From NCBI RefSeq assembly GCF_039537985.1, contig NZ_BAABBN010000007.1, forward strand, positions 1,364,001 to 1,428,000: a DNA stretch of 64,000 bases. The letters are read 5' to 3'. Both the position numbers and the translations under genes were made by a program. This stretch comes from Litoribacillus peritrichatus. Its GTDB lineage: Bacteria > Pseudomonadota > Gammaproteobacteria > Pseudomonadales > Litoribrevibacteraceae. The notes beneath the pieces are model-generated. The model saw only the letters and a program-made list of their open reading frames with translations. It searched no databases and was not told the origin of the DNA. Below are positions 8,443 through 17,505 of this stretch, piece by piece (positions within the stretch are counted from its first letter, which is position 1; the number at the start of each line of letters is the position of its first letter).

Positions 8443-9399
8443 ATGAGTGATGTTAAACATTGCAAACTGTTGATTTTGGGTTCGGGTCCTGCGGGCTATA
8501 CCGCTGCTGTTTACGCTGCACGTGCTAATCTTAACCCTGTTTTAGTTACTGGTATGCAGATGGGTGGTCAGCTGACGACGACGACGGATGTAGATAACTG
8601 GCCCGGTGACGTAGATGGTCTTCAAGGGCCGGACTTAATGGCTCGTATGCAGCAGCACGCTGAACGATTTGAAACAGAAATTGTTTTTGATCACATCCAT
8701 ACCGCTAAGTTAGACGAAAAGCCTTATCGCCTGGAAGGTGATAGCGGTGTCTATACCTGCGATGCTTTAATCATTTGTACTGGCGCTAGTGCCAAATATT
8801 TAGGTCTGGAAAGTGAAGAGGCATTTCAGGGCAAAGGTGTTTCAGCCTGCGCAACATGTGATGGCTTTTTCTATCGCAACAAGCCCGTGGCTGTTGTGGG
8901 CGGTGGTAATACGGCTGTTGAAGAAGCGTTATACCTATCAAATATTGCCTCTAAAGTTACTGTGATTCATCGTCGTGATTCTTTCCGTTCTGAAAAAATC
9001 TTACAAGATAAAATTCGTGAGCGTTCAGAGAACGGCAATATTGAAATCAAGTGGTTCTCTGAACTGGATGAAGTATTGGGCGATGATGCCGGTGTTACCG
9101 GAATGCGCATCAAAAACAGTCAAACCGGTGAGAAAGAAGAGATCGATGTTGATGGTGTGTTCATTGCTATCGGGCATCAACCAAACACCAGCTTGTTTGA
9201 AGGCCAGTTGGATATGAGCAACGGTTATCTGAAGGTACAAAGCGGTTCTGAAGGTAATGCAACGCAAACAAGTATTCCTGGTGTCTTTGCTGCAGGCGAT
9301 GTTATGGATCACATTTATCGTCAGGCCATTACTTCAGCGGGTACAGGTTGTATGGCTGCTTTGGATGCAGAGCGTTATTTGGACAGTCTGGAAGATTAA
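8443..9399 (+). CDS. trxB: Thioredoxin reductase
   Basis: A 318-residue flavoprotein that passes electrons from NADPH through FAD to thioredoxin in the cytosol. The FAD-binding GSGPAGY motif is near the N-terminus, the redox-active pair is CATC (Cys136 and Cys139), and the NADPH motif is GGGNTAVEEA. The C-terminal FAD motif GVFAAGDV is also intact. Length is normal for the low-molecular-weight bacterial type. A clear terminator follows, so it is probably monocistronic. Confidence 0.97.
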   Translation: MSDVKHCKLLILGSGPAGYTAAVYAARANLNPVLVTGMQMGGQLTTTTDVDNWPGDVDGLQGPDLMARMQQHAERFETEIVFDHIHTAKLDEKPYRLEGDSGVYTCDALIICTGASAKYLGLESEEAFQGKGVSACATCDGFFYRNKPVAVVGGGNTAVEEALYLSNIASKVTVIHRRDSFRSEKILQDKIRERSENGNIEIKWFSELDEVLGDDAGVTGMRIKNSQTGEKEEIDVDGVFIAIGHQPNTSLFEGQLDMSNGYLKVQSGSEGNATQTSIPGVFAAGDVMDHIYRQAITSAGTGCMAALDAERYLDSLED

Positions 9400-9437
9400 T
9401 CTCTTTCATATAGTCTAATACGTTTTTCTTAAAATAA

Positions 9438-9466
9438 GCCTGCGAGCCTATCGCAGGCTTTTTTTT
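9438..9466 (+). terminator. Rho-independent terminator after trxB
   Basis: An 8-bp GC-rich stem, GCCTGCGA pairing with TCGCAGGC across the loop GCCTA, is followed by eight or more Ts. Confidence 0.92.
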
Positions 9467-9507
9467 GTCTATAATGTGATTTGTGTTACAAAACGTTACA
9501 TCCGTTT

Positions 9508-9537
9508 TTGTGAAGGGTGTCACTATTTCTGTATAAT
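9508..9537 (+). promoter_or_regulatory. Sigma-70-like promoter for DUF1329 gene
   Basis: A perfect -10 TATAAT at 9532-9537 is preceded by TTGTGA at 9508-9513 (4 of 6 to TTGACA) with an 18-bp spacer. Transcription would begin about 9544, leaving a leader of roughly 75 nt before the gene at 9621. Confidence 0.6.
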
Positions 9538-9620
9538 GGCGCCCGCTCACAAGACGGATCTGTCATTCAGGCGATTGGAATGCGATCAAGTTATCTACAT
9601 ATTGATCTGGAAGGTAAGTA

Positions 9621-10958
9621 ATGCATTTTACTCATGGTAAAGTACTTGCAGTTTTATTGTCTCTTTCTACAAGTTTTGCAGTAGCTGCTGTCAGTCCTAA
9701 AGAAGCAGCGAAACTGGGTCAGGAACTCACACCAATCGGTGCAGAAAAAGCAGGTAATGCAACAGGAACTATTCCTGCGTGGACGGGTGGTCTTACTGAA
9801 GGTCCTGGTGGATTTAAAAATGAGCAGGGATACATCAATCCTTTTGCTGATGATAAGCCTGCCAAAGTTATTACGTCTCAGAATTATCAAAAGTACGCAG
9901 ATCAATTAACCGAAGGTCAGCAGGCGATGTTCAAACGCTATCCTGACACTTTCAAAATGCCTGTGTATCAGACTCGCCGTACTGCTGCTTATCCTGATTT
10001 TGTTTATGAAAAAGCAAAAGCAAACGCGACAACAGCGGTGTTGGTTGATAACGGTAATGGCATCGATAAATACGATGAAACAGTGCCTTTCGCCCTTCCT
10101 AAAGAAGGCGTTGAACTGGTATGGAACCATGTAACGCGTTATCGTTCACGCGATGTTCAGCGAACGGTTGCTCAGATTGTTCCAAATGAAAACGGTTCGT
10201 TTAATCCGATCGTATTAACCGATGAGCTAAAGTTCGTTGGTGATCCGTCAGAGAACAGCCTGTTCTATTTCAAACAGATCATTAAATCACCGGCTCGTTT
10301 AGGCGGTAATGTACTTTTGGTGCAAGAAACCATCAATCAGGTAAAGGAGCCACGTCGTGCCTGGGTTTATAATGCAGGTCAGCGTCGTGTTCGCCGTGCG
10401 CCTCAGGTTGCTTATGACGGACCAGGTACAGCGTCTGATGGCCAGCGTACAGCAGATAACTACGACATGTTCAACGGTTCTCCGGATCAATATACCTGGG
10501 AATTGAAAGGCAAGAAGGAAATTTACATTCCGTATAACTCTTACCAGTTAATGAATAAGTCTCTGAGCCATGAAGATCTGATTCAGGCAGGACACATTAA
10601 TCAGGATCACACACGTTATGAGTTGCACCGTGTTTGGCAGGTGGAAGCTAAGCTGAAAGATGGTATTCGCAACATTTACGCTAGCCGAACTTTCTACTTC
10701 GATGAAGACTCATATTCGGTTGTGTATGTCGACCACTACGATGCTCGTGGTCAGCTATGGCGGATTGGTGAAGCGCACAGTGCACAACTTTATGATGTGA
10801 ACGTACCTTGGTATGCAGCTGAAATTTTGTATGATCTGAATAACGGCAGATACTATGCGTTCGGCATGTCTGTAGATACAGAAGGTTATAACTTCGACTA
10901 TCGCAGCTCTAAGAAAGACTATACGCCTTCTGCGTTACGTCGATCCGGTGTTCGTTAA
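9621..10958 (+). CDS. DUF1329 family exported protein
   Basis: A 445-residue DUF1329 protein with a Sec signal (residues 1-23, ending AVAA). The family hallmark near the mature N-terminus (KLGQELTPIGAEKAGNATG then IPAWTGGL) is clear. The family is thought to have a LolA/LolB-like fold and normally sits beside a DUF1302 outer-membrane protein, and the pair is linked to handling of hydrophobic compounds. No DUF1302 gene is nearby here; the gene stands alone between its own promoter and terminator. It likely acts in the periplasm or at the outer membrane. The ligand is unknown. Confidence 0.9.
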   Translation: MHFTHGKVLAVLLSLSTSFAVAAVSPKEAAKLGQELTPIGAEKAGNATGTIPAWTGGLTEGPGGFKNEQGYINPFADDKPAKVITSQNYQKYADQLTEGQQAMFKRYPDTFKMPVYQTRRTAAYPDFVYEKAKANATTAVLVDNGNGIDKYDETVPFALPKEGVELVWNHVTRYRSRDVQRTVAQIVPNENGSFNPIVLTDELKFVGDPSENSLFYFKQIIKSPARLGGNVLLVQETINQVKEPRRAWVYNAGQRRVRRAPQVAYDGPGTASDGQRTADNYDMFNGSPDQYTWELKGKKEIYIPYNSYQLMNKSLSHEDLIQAGHINQDHTRYELHRVWQVEAKLKDGIRNIYASRTFYFDEDSYSVVYVDHYDARGQLWRIGEAHSAQLYDVNVPWYAAEILYDLNNGRYYAFGMSVDTEGYNFDYRSSKKDYTPSALRRSGVR

Positions 10959-10977
10959 GTTCAAGTTTTAATTGACT

Positions 10978-11005
10978 AAAAAAGGGAGCCTCAGCTCCCT
11001 TTTTT
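10978..11005. terminator. Bidirectional terminator between DUF1329 gene and ychJ
   Basis: AAAAAAGGGAGC pairs with GCTCCCTTTTTT around a CTCA loop. The A-run and T-run make it usable from both sides, suiting the convergent genes at 9621-10958 (plus) and 11025-11435 (minus). Confidence 0.92.
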
Positions 11006-11024
11006 ATGTTTGAATGTTGGGTGT

Positions 11025-11435
11025 TCAATCTTCGATTGGGGTTCCAGAATGATATAACCACTGGCCTGCCTCACGAACAAACAGCGACTCCTCTTTCAGT
11101 ACGCCTTGTTGTCCTGATTCATCAAGGTAAAATGCGGCAAACGCAACCCATCCTTTTTTATCCAGTGACTTTCCCTTCTTTGATCCAAGAATTTTAAGTT
11201 GTTGCCACTGAGTTTTGTCTTTGTTTAATTCCAGCTTTTGTGGGCAGCTAAATGGATGCCAGGTTGCTTTCAGATACTCTTCATTAGCTAAAGCGTAAGC
11301 AGTGAAACGGCTTTTCATAAGTGCTTTGGCGGTAGACGGTTTCTTAACTCCATTGATGTAAGGGCCACAGCACAGGTCGAATCGTTTGTTGCTGCCACAT
11401 GGACAAGGTTTGGTTTTATTTTGGTTGAGTATCAT
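11025..11435 (-). CDS. ychJ: YchJ family protein with SEC-C metal-binding motif
   Basis: A 136-residue YchJ/UPF0225 family protein. The N-terminal zinc-binding SEC-C motif is seen as PCPCGSNKRFDLCC, and the family segment LMKSRFTAYAL follows. The remainder matches the NTF2-like body of the family, ending in GQWLYHSGT. Molecular function is unknown. Its ATG overlaps the stop of the preceding rlmA gene (TAATG), so the two are probably co-translated. Confidence 0.9.
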   Translation of the reverse strand: MILNQNKTKPCPCGSNKRFDLCCGPYINGVKKPSTAKALMKSRFTAYALANEEYLKATWHPFSCPQKLELNKDKTQWQQLKILGSKKGKSLDKKGWVAFAAFYLDESGQQGVLKEESLFVREAGQWLYHSGTPIED

Positions 11436-12361
11436 TAGACTGTCCTCGGAATTGGCTCAAAAACGGTAATGGTGACATCAATGGTGATGGCCAGTTCATT
11501 CAGAGATTGAAGTTTTAACCGACCGCTTTCCGGTGCACGCCATTGATGTGGGGTCATGGCTAACAGGCTGGAAATCTGATTCTGGCTGATTAATGTATGC
11601 TGATATTGCACTGTTTGTTCAGTCACTTTATTGAAGAGTGAGTTCAGTGTTGCTTCCGGGTTCATGAATTGTTCTTTGACGTCGTTATACAGTACGTTCC
11701 GCATCTCCAGCAAATGCTGTTTTCCTGTGGTGACAACGACTAATTTACCCGATGTTGCTAGCGCTTTTGCCATGCCTTCAGGCATTAAGCGAGTAAATAA
11801 GCAGGTGATTAACTGTTGGCTGTGAGGGCTGACAGGAATCTCCGCACCCGAAGCAACGATCCAGGTGATGTCTTTATTGCGTTTTGCTGCAAAGCGGATG
11901 GCGTCTTTGGAAATATCAAGACCGATCAGTTCTAAGGTGTTTTTATTTGCGGGCTTTTGACCGGTGTAATCTTGATAGGTGCACTCCTCACTGGCCTGTT
12001 CCTGATCAGCAAGGGCTTGCCAAAGCCGGTTTGTGTAATAACCTTCGCCGCAGCCGATGTCTAAAATGGTGTTGGCTGATTGGCTGGTGGCTAATTTCGT
12101 AGTTGGTAAATGCTCTCGGCAGACCTGATTGAGTGCGTCTGAAATAGGTTGGTAGATGCCGGTTTCTAAAAATACATGACGGGCAGCCACCATTTCAGCG
12201 TTATCTCCGGGTTGTTTAGACTTTTTCTTGTTAGACAGTAATAAATTGAAATACCCTTGTTTTGCTTGATCAAAGCAGTGATTATTGGAGCAGCTGAGTG
12301 ACTTATCAGATAAGGTCAAAGGCGTAGCGCAAGTAGGGCAACTGAGTGTCGTTGAGGTCAT
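11435..12361 (-). CDS. rlmA: 23S rRNA (guanine-N1)-methyltransferase RlmA
   Basis: A 308-residue SAM-dependent methyltransferase of the RlmA (RrmA) type, which methylates G745 of 23S rRNA. The N-terminal zinc finger is visible as CPTC and CSNNHCFD, followed by the characteristic KQGYFNLL segment. The SAM-binding motif ILDIGCGEGYYT lies near residue 100. It is about 40 residues longer than the E. coli enzyme, partly through an insert around residues 125-145 (QASEECTYQDYTGQKPANK). It is the upstream gene of a two-gene unit with ychJ. Confidence 0.93.
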   Translation of the reverse strand: MTSTTLSCPTCATPLTLSDKSLSCSNNHCFDQAKQGYFNLLLSNKKKSKQPGDNAEMVAARHVFLETGIYQPISDALNQVCREHLPTTKLATSQSANTILDIGCGEGYYTNRLWQALADQEQASEECTYQDYTGQKPANKNTLELIGLDISKDAIRFAAKRNKDITWIVASGAEIPVSPHSQQLITCLFTRLMPEGMAKALATSGKLVVVTTGKQHLLEMRNVLYNDVKEQFMNPEATLNSLFNKVTEQTVQYQHTLISQNQISSLLAMTPHQWRAPESGRLKLQSLNELAITIDVTITVFEPIPRTV

Positions 12362-12550
12362 AGCGTTTTCTCAGGAAAGGTACGGCAAATCAAAATGCAA
12401 ATTATACCTTAGGAATGGAGTTGAAAAATTGCTGAATTTACTTCGTCGGCAATTTTTTTAAATTATCGAGTTTAAGCAGAATTGCTAAACGATCAGGCGT
12501 TATACTGTGTTAGTTGTAAATCAGAGAGTTGTATGGTTAGAGGGCAAAGC

Positions 12551-13042
12551 ATGTCTGCTAAGGACAAAAACATTGAAAGAATCCCACTGAATCCTGAAGA
12601 ATTGGCAAAGTTGCTTGATAAAACAACGTGGGGTAATGATTTTTCCTGGGATGAGTTGATCAACTTAGGCAAGTTTATCCAGGCGTTTAAGGTGAAAATG
12701 AACACAGTGCTCTTTTCGGAAGGACAACTGAACCAAACGATGGCAATTCTTGTCGAAGGTACGGCTGAGATTTTTAAATCTTCGGCGAATAATCAGAAAA
12801 AGTCCATTGCCCGGGTGAAAAGCCCGCAAACGTTTGGAGAAATGAGTTTGATTGATGGCCAGCCAAGATCGGCAGAGGTGCAGGCCACATCCAATTGTAT
12901 TTGTTTATTGTTGTCGAAAGAAAAGTTTCTTGAAATGTCGGATAAGCAGCCTAAGCTGGCTTTTAAGATTTTATGGAAGATCTCAAGTTTGATGAGTCAA
13001 AGGCTTCGTCAGGTGAGTGGTCAGCTTGTTGACTTGGTCTGA
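12551..13042 (+). CDS. Cyclic nucleotide-binding domain protein
   Basis: A 163-residue protein consisting almost wholly of a cyclic-nucleotide-binding domain. The core is seen from VLFSEGQLNQTMAILVEGTA through FGEMSLIDGQPRSAEVQA, the phosphate-binding cassette of the fold. There is no helix-turn-helix after it, so it is not a complete Crp/Fnr regulator. The start at 12551 is chosen because AGAGGG precedes it; an ATG at 12533 is a possible alternative. The ligand and partner are unknown. It lies 111 bp before nhaA, which could hint at a shared role but is not proof. Confidence 0.8.
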   Translation: MSAKDKNIERIPLNPEELAKLLDKTTWGNDFSWDELINLGKFIQAFKVKMNTVLFSEGQLNQTMAILVEGTAEIFKSSANNQKKSIARVKSPQTFGEMSLIDGQPRSAEVQATSNCICLLLSKEKFLEMSDKQPKLAFKILWKISSLMSQRLRQVSGQLVDLV

Positions 13043-13153
13043 TAGACGATTAAAAAGGCATATGTACTGTCAAATTAATTATATAGATGTCGTGGTATAT
13101 TATTTTAAGTTATATAAAATATGGCCTCTCTGAGTTTATATAGGGTTTAATTA

Positions 13154-14338
13154 ATGCTATCAAATTTGGTTAATAAGTTTTTTAAAATGGAAGCTGCGCC
13201 AGGCATCTTGTTGATGCTAACAACTGCACTGGCTTTGATTTTTGCCAACACGCCGTTGGATTACTTTTATAAGATGTTTCTTTCAACCAAGATGGGAATT
13301 TCGGTTGGAACGTTCGAAATAACTAAGCCATTGTTGTTATGGATTAACGACGGTTTGATGGCGATCTTCTTTTTTCTAATTGGTTTAGAGCTAAAGAGGG
13401 AGTTGATCGAAGGCGAGTTATCTGACCCTAAGCAGGTCATAATGCCAGCTGCTGCAGCCGTTGGTGGGATGGCGATCCCTTCCCTGGTATATGTTTTCTT
13501 TAACTATGATGACCCGAGAGCACTAACCGGTTGGGCGATCCCTGCTGCAACGGATATTGCTTTTGCGCTTGGTATTTTAGCGATGTTGGGCAGCCGTGTT
13601 CCCGTTGCTCTAAAAGTTTTCTTGGTTTCTTTAGCCATTATCGATGATATTGGCGCCATTGTTATTATCGCGCTTTTTTATACCAGTGATTTGTCTGTTC
13701 AATCTTTGGTTATTTCAGCTGTCAGTTTGGCCATTCTTTTTGTCTTAAATAAAAAGGGCGTAACGAACATTACTCCGTTCATTTTGGTGGGTATTGTACT
13801 CTGGGTTTCGGTACTGAAGTCGGGTGTGCATGCAACGCTAGCCGGTGTTCTGATGGCTTTCTTTATTCCTTTAAGGGCGGAAGACGAAGACGGTGCTTCT
13901 CCTGCAAAACGTCTTGAGCATGACCTTCACCCCACTGTAGCGTTTTTGATTATTCCTCTTTTTGCTTTTGCAAACGCAGGGGTGGATCTGAGAGGCATTT
14001 CTCTGGATCGATTACTTCACCCTGTGCCTTTAGGTATTGCTATGGGCTTATTCGTTGGTAAGCAGGTGGGTGTGTTTACTTTTGCATGGGTGGTGATTAA
14101 GGCCGGATTTGCTAAGTTACCTAAAGGTGTTACTTGGGCGCAGTTGTACGGTGTATCCATCTTGTGTGGCGTTGGTTTTACAATGAGTTTGTTCATTGGT
14201 GCGTTGGCGTTTGAGCAAGGGGGTGGTAACCAGAACTTATTTAATGACCGATTGGGTATTTTGCTGGGTTCTTTACTTTCTTCGGTGGTGGGCTTTTTGG
14301 TTTTGCATAAGACCTTACCCAAGGGGAATAAACAGTAA
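13154..14338 (+). CDS. nhaA: Na+/H+ antiporter NhaA
   Basis: A 394-residue inner-membrane antiporter that exports Na+ in exchange for protons. The sequence has around twelve hydrophobic segments. Family motifs are intact: the GLMAIFFFLIGLELKRE segment, AATDIAFALGIL and the two adjacent aspartates of LAIIDDIGAIV that bind the ion. The C-terminal part GVGFTMSLFIGALAF is also typical. Such a pump fits a salt-exposed organism. The gene ends at a bidirectional terminator shared with ompW. Confidence 0.97.
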   Translation: MLSNLVNKFFKMEAAPGILLMLTTALALIFANTPLDYFYKMFLSTKMGISVGTFEITKPLLLWINDGLMAIFFFLIGLELKRELIEGELSDPKQVIMPAAAAVGGMAIPSLVYVFFNYDDPRALTGWAIPAATDIAFALGILAMLGSRVPVALKVFLVSLAIIDDIGAIVIIALFYTSDLSVQSLVISAVSLAILFVLNKKGVTNITPFILVGIVLWVSVLKSGVHATLAGVLMAFFIPLRAEDEDGASPAKRLEHDLHPTVAFLIIPLFAFANAGVDLRGISLDRLLHPVPLGIAMGLFVGKQVGVFTFAWVVIKAGFAKLPKGVTWAQLYGVSILCGVGFTMSLFIGALAFEQGGGNQNLFNDRLGILLGSLLSSVVGFLVLHKTLPKGNKQ

Positions 14339-14359
14339 AACGGGTTATGATCCAAAAAC

Positions 14360-14393
14360 AAAAATGCCGAATCATTGATTCGGCATTTTTTTA
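14360..14393. terminator. Bidirectional terminator between nhaA and ompW
   Basis: AAAAATGCCGAATCA pairs with TGATTCGGCATTTTT, giving a long hairpin with A-run and T-run flanks between two convergent genes. Confidence 0.93.
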
Positions 14394-14409
14394 CGTCTTT
14401 GGTTACAGG

Positions 14410-15126
14410 TTAAAGCTTGTAACCAACACTGACCATATAAACCATAGGATCAATGGTTACGTCTGAAGTGAGTCTCAATGTTTGACCTGCCGCTGCTCCT
14501 CCAGGGACATTCAAGTCGACAGTAGCATCCGTGTCAATGTCCATACGGTATGCAGATGCGTTAAATAAAATTTGGTCTGTTACCATCACATCGACACCAA
14601 CTTGAGCGGATATGCCCATTGAATCATCAAGGTCTAGATTATCAAATGGGCCAGAAGAGCTTTGATCAAAGAACATTGTATAGTTAATGCCTAGACCAAC
14701 GTATGGGCGAACCTTTGATGTTTTGTCCAGCATATAATACTGAAGTGATACCGTAGGAGGTAATTGCTTCGTTGAACCCACATCGTATTTGCCGTCAGGA
14801 ATGCCTGTAACACCTTCAACACCGGATAATGACACCTGAATATCGTGCTCAAATGGTGATGCAGCCAACACCTCTAAACCGAAGTTATCGGTTAGCATGT
14901 AAACAAAGTTCAAACCTAATTGGGTGTCATTATCTGCTTCAATGTTTGACCCTGCACCCAAAGCAGAAATTTGATCAACATTATTATTTGGGGAGTCTTT
15001 TGGAGCGACAGTTGCAGCACCTGCGCGAATTATAAAATCACCTGCTTCGTGTGCATACGTGGTTGTTGCACCTGTTAATGTTACTGTGGCGGCAATGATT
15101 GCAGCACCTAACTTATTCATTTTCAT
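14410..15126 (-). CDS. ompW: OmpW family outer-membrane protein
   Basis: A 238-residue OmpW-type eight-stranded beta-barrel. The start at 15126 is supported by GGAGAAA seven bases upstream. A Sec signal (MKMNKLGAAIIAATVTLTGA) precedes the mature start HEAGDFIIRAGAATVAP, which is characteristic of OmpW. The barrel strands include LGLNFVYMLTDNFGLEVLAA and YVGLGINYTMFF, and the protein ends VSVGYKL. OmpW forms a narrow hydrophobic channel. Two FNR-type boxes lie upstream, so expression probably rises when oxygen is low, as known for E. coli ompW. Confidence 0.94.
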   Translation of the reverse strand: MKMNKLGAAIIAATVTLTGATTTYAHEAGDFIIRAGAATVAPKDSPNNNVDQISALGAGSNIEADNDTQLGLNFVYMLTDNFGLEVLAASPFEHDIQVSLSGVEGVTGIPDGKYDVGSTKQLPPTVSLQYYMLDKTSKVRPYVGLGINYTMFFDQSSSGPFDNLDLDDSMGISAQVGVDVMVTDQILFNASAYRMDIDTDATVDLNVPGGAAAGQTLRLTSDVTIDPMVYMVSVGYKL

Positions 15127-15204
15127 TCGCTTTCTCCAAGTCACCGAATAGAAGTATGTTTTGAATTGGTTAGGCGTAGTTTATGAGTTAGGGGTAGTAA
15201 GGCA

Positions 15205-15218
15205 TTGATTTGGATCAA
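15205..15218. promoter_or_regulatory. Perfect FNR/Anr box upstream of ompW
   Basis: TTGATTTGGATCAA matches the FNR consensus TTGAT-N4-ATCAA at all ten positions. Its centre is about 85 bp before the ompW start. A -10-like CATAAA on the minus strand at 15185-15180 would put the box near -40, the activating class II position. Confidence 0.8.
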
Positions 15219-15265
15219 CTAAAGAAACGCCCGTTTTACTCAAACGTTCGTTTCATTGGGCTGTA

Positions 15266-15279
15266 TTGATCTGTATCAG
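15266..15279. promoter_or_regulatory. Second FNR/Anr-like box upstream of ompW
   Basis: TTGATCTGTATCAG matches nine of ten FNR positions. It lies about 60 bp beyond the first box, so the two may be used together. Confidence 0.6.
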
Positions 15280-15321
15280 GTAAAGGTGGGGTTCTAAATA
15301 TAATCCTTATATATTTTAAGG

Positions 15322-16302
15322 CTAATAGGATTGAGACCACTCGACCAGGAAGGATGCGTCGGATGTTGAGTCGGTACGAATGTCTTCAATAAGTGCAAAA
15401 TCCCAGGCGGTATCTGGTGAAGACTGCCAGGTGACTCCAGCGGTAAGCTGCAATGCCTCGCTGCCTAGGGGTTCTAAGTCGCTGTCTGCAATGGCGGTGT
15501 GTGCTTCGAGTTGGCTTTTAAGGGTGACCGACTCGCTAATACCCCAAAACAGACCTGCATTTAACGTGGTCATCCAATTGTTTTGGTGGCGAACCTGATC
15601 GCTGCTGCTCAGGTAGTGCTGGCCTGCTTCAAGGGCGGTAGTCAGCGACTCAACGTTGAAAAGCGCAGGCTTTAAGTAACTCAAGCTTAGCCCTGTATCC
15701 CAGCTGCCACTGCTCATTAGGTCATCTTCATCACCGGTCGGTGCTTTTAGGTGTATGTGAGCGGTTAATGGCATGTTGGTAGGAAGTTGATGGCTGATTT
15801 TGAGTTTTAAGTCGCCGATGCCATTGGTGTTGTCGGTTAAGCGATAGTCAAGGCTGCCTTGGTTGGAATAGCCGTAGAGTAATTCGTTGCGATCAAAGTC
15901 GTCACGGCTGCCTTCTCTTAACTGGAATGTCTCGTGGAAGGTATCAATCGAACTGTCCAAAAAACCACTGGTGTGTCGGATCAGGGGCAGCTCCAGAGAA
16001 AACTGCCAATTTTCTTTGAACCCATAACGCCAGCGTGGGGTTAGCCGCCAGGTTTCTCCATCAAAGCGTACGCTTTCTTTTGAGTTGCTCATGGCTACCG
16101 CGTTACTGATGATTTCCGCTCTTAGGGCAAATTGTTTGGAGCCTTCTGCTTGAATATTTGTACCGGAAAAGGAGGGGATGTTAAATAAGCCTTCAATTGG
16201 CGAAGAGAAGTGGCTTTGTATTGGCTCCTGGCTTTCGGCATAAAGGTTTGCGGACTGAGTCAGGAGGGTTAGAGTACCTAAAGTAGTGGCCAACTTATTC
16301 AC
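15322..16302 (-). CDS. DUF3187 family putative outer-membrane protein
   Basis: A 326-residue protein with a Sec signal ending NLYA. The N-terminal part (residues 33-45, SSPIEGLFNIPSF) and the following pattern of alternating polar and aromatic strands fit the DUF3187 family, read here as an outer-membrane beta-barrel. Strand-like segments include WRYGFKENWQFSLELPLI and LDYRLTDNTNGIGDLKLKI. It lies upstream of ompW on the same strand, but the two FNR-type boxes fall between them, so ompW likely has its own promoter. No function is known for the family. Confidence 0.8.
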   Translation of the reverse strand: MNKLATTLGTLTLLTQSANLYAESQEPIQSHFSSPIEGLFNIPSFSGTNIQAEGSKQFALRAEIISNAVAMSNSKESVRFDGETWRLTPRWRYGFKENWQFSLELPLIRHTSGFLDSSIDTFHETFQLREGSRDDFDRNELLYGYSNQGSLDYRLTDNTNGIGDLKLKISHQLPTNMPLTAHIHLKAPTGDEDDLMSSGSWDTGLSLSYLKPALFNVESLTTALEAGQHYLSSSDQVRHQNNWMTTLNAGLFWGISESVTLKSQLEAHTAIADSDLEPLGSEALQLTAGVTWQSSPDTAWDFALIEDIRTDSTSDASFLVEWSQSY

Positions 16303-16435
16303 TATTATGAAGTTCCCTTTCTGTGTTAATTATAAATACGAATAAATATCCATCCTAGATAGATAGTTTGGATATAGCAATTACTCACCGGATTCTTTAA
16401 GGTAATATTTTTTATCTCAGTACAGGTAAGAACAA

Positions 16436-17443
16436 ATGACCAACTTAGTCAGTCACAGTGGCGCTCCAAGGTTCGGGTGGCTCAAGGAACCCGTCAGCGA
16501 AGTTAATTTTCAGGATTATCCGCTACAAAATACAATGGATAATCAAGTTAACGGTTGGCGTAAAAACTTCAAATTTAATCAGTTTCATTTTATTGGTTTG
16601 CTAGGCCCTGATTTCATGGCAGGTATTGCCATTGTGAATTTAAAGTTGGTTAGCAACTGCTTTTATTATGTGTGGCATAAAGAGCATGGTTTGTTGGTGG
16701 AAGAAAGTAAGTTGGCACCTATGGGGCTAGGTACTAACATTGGAACTTCACCTGATTTGGGGGCGTCACGATTTTTGTTGCCCGGCACTCAGTGTTATTT
16801 TGAGCAGCATAATGAAGTTACCCGCGTTCGTTTAAAAACAAAACATGTCAATGCCGAGCTGACATTAACCCAAAACAAAGGTTATCAACCACTGAGGGTT
16901 TGTTCGCAAGCGGGTTATAACGGTTGGGTGTTTACTCAAAAGACGGCAGGCTTGGATTGCAGCGGCTATTTGAATGTGAAAGATCATAACTTCGAACTTT
17001 CAAAGATGGATGTACTGGGGAGTGCTGATTGGAGTTGTGGCTTTATGCGCCGAGAGACGGCCTGGAACTGGGCTTGTTTATCCGGCAGAGACGCTGAAGC
17101 TCGACAAATCGGCTTGAACCTGGCTTCGGGGGTGAATGAAACAGGCATTACCGAGAATGGTTTTTGGGTTGATGGTACGCTGCATAAGCTTGGGCCTGTT
17201 CGATTTTCTTTTAATCGCCATTCGCCTGAGGAGCCCTGGCGTGTTGAGTCAGATTGTGATCGAGTAAAGTTGACGTTTCAGCCTGAAGGAAAGCGCACAG
17301 AAAAAGTAAATGTAGGGGTATTGGCTTCAAACTTTAAGCAAATGTTTGGTTATTACAGTGGCAGTTTAGTGACAGATCAAGGAGAGGAAATTCAGTTAAA
17401 AAACCAACCTGGGTTTGCTGAAGATCATTATGCCAAGTGGTGA
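16436..17443 (+). CDS. DUF2804 domain protein
   Basis: A 335-residue protein recognised as DUF2804 from its overall pattern: the WRKNFKFNQFHFIGLLGPDF segment, the central WSCGFMRRETAWNWACLSGR region and GFWVDGTLHKLGPVRF. It has no signal peptide or membrane span and looks rich in beta strands, rather like lipocalin-type folds, though that is only an impression. No reaction is known for the family. It is transcribed alone and ends at a terminator shared with minE. Confidence 0.85.
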   Translation: MTNLVSHSGAPRFGWLKEPVSEVNFQDYPLQNTMDNQVNGWRKNFKFNQFHFIGLLGPDFMAGIAIVNLKLVSNCFYYVWHKEHGLLVEESKLAPMGLGTNIGTSPDLGASRFLLPGTQCYFEQHNEVTRVRLKTKHVNAELTLTQNKGYQPLRVCSQAGYNGWVFTQKTAGLDCSGYLNVKDHNFELSKMDVLGSADWSCGFMRRETAWNWACLSGRDAEARQIGLNLASGVNETGITENGFWVDGTLHKLGPVRFSFNRHSPEEPWRVESDCDRVKLTFQPEGKRTEKVNVGVLASNFKQMFGYYSGSLVTDQGEEIQLKNQPGFAEDHYAKW

Positions 17444-17462
17444 TGTATAGCCATAAATGAAT

Positions 17463-17496
17463 ATAAAAACACAACCTGTTCAGATTGTGTTTTTAT
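17463..17496. terminator. Bidirectional hairpin between DUF2804 gene and minE
   Basis: ATAAAAACACAA pairs with TTGTGTTTTTAT across a 10-nt loop, giving a 12-bp stem between two convergent genes. It is AT-rich, so it may be a modest terminator. Confidence 0.7.
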
Positions 17497-17505
17497 GGTT
17501 GATAC

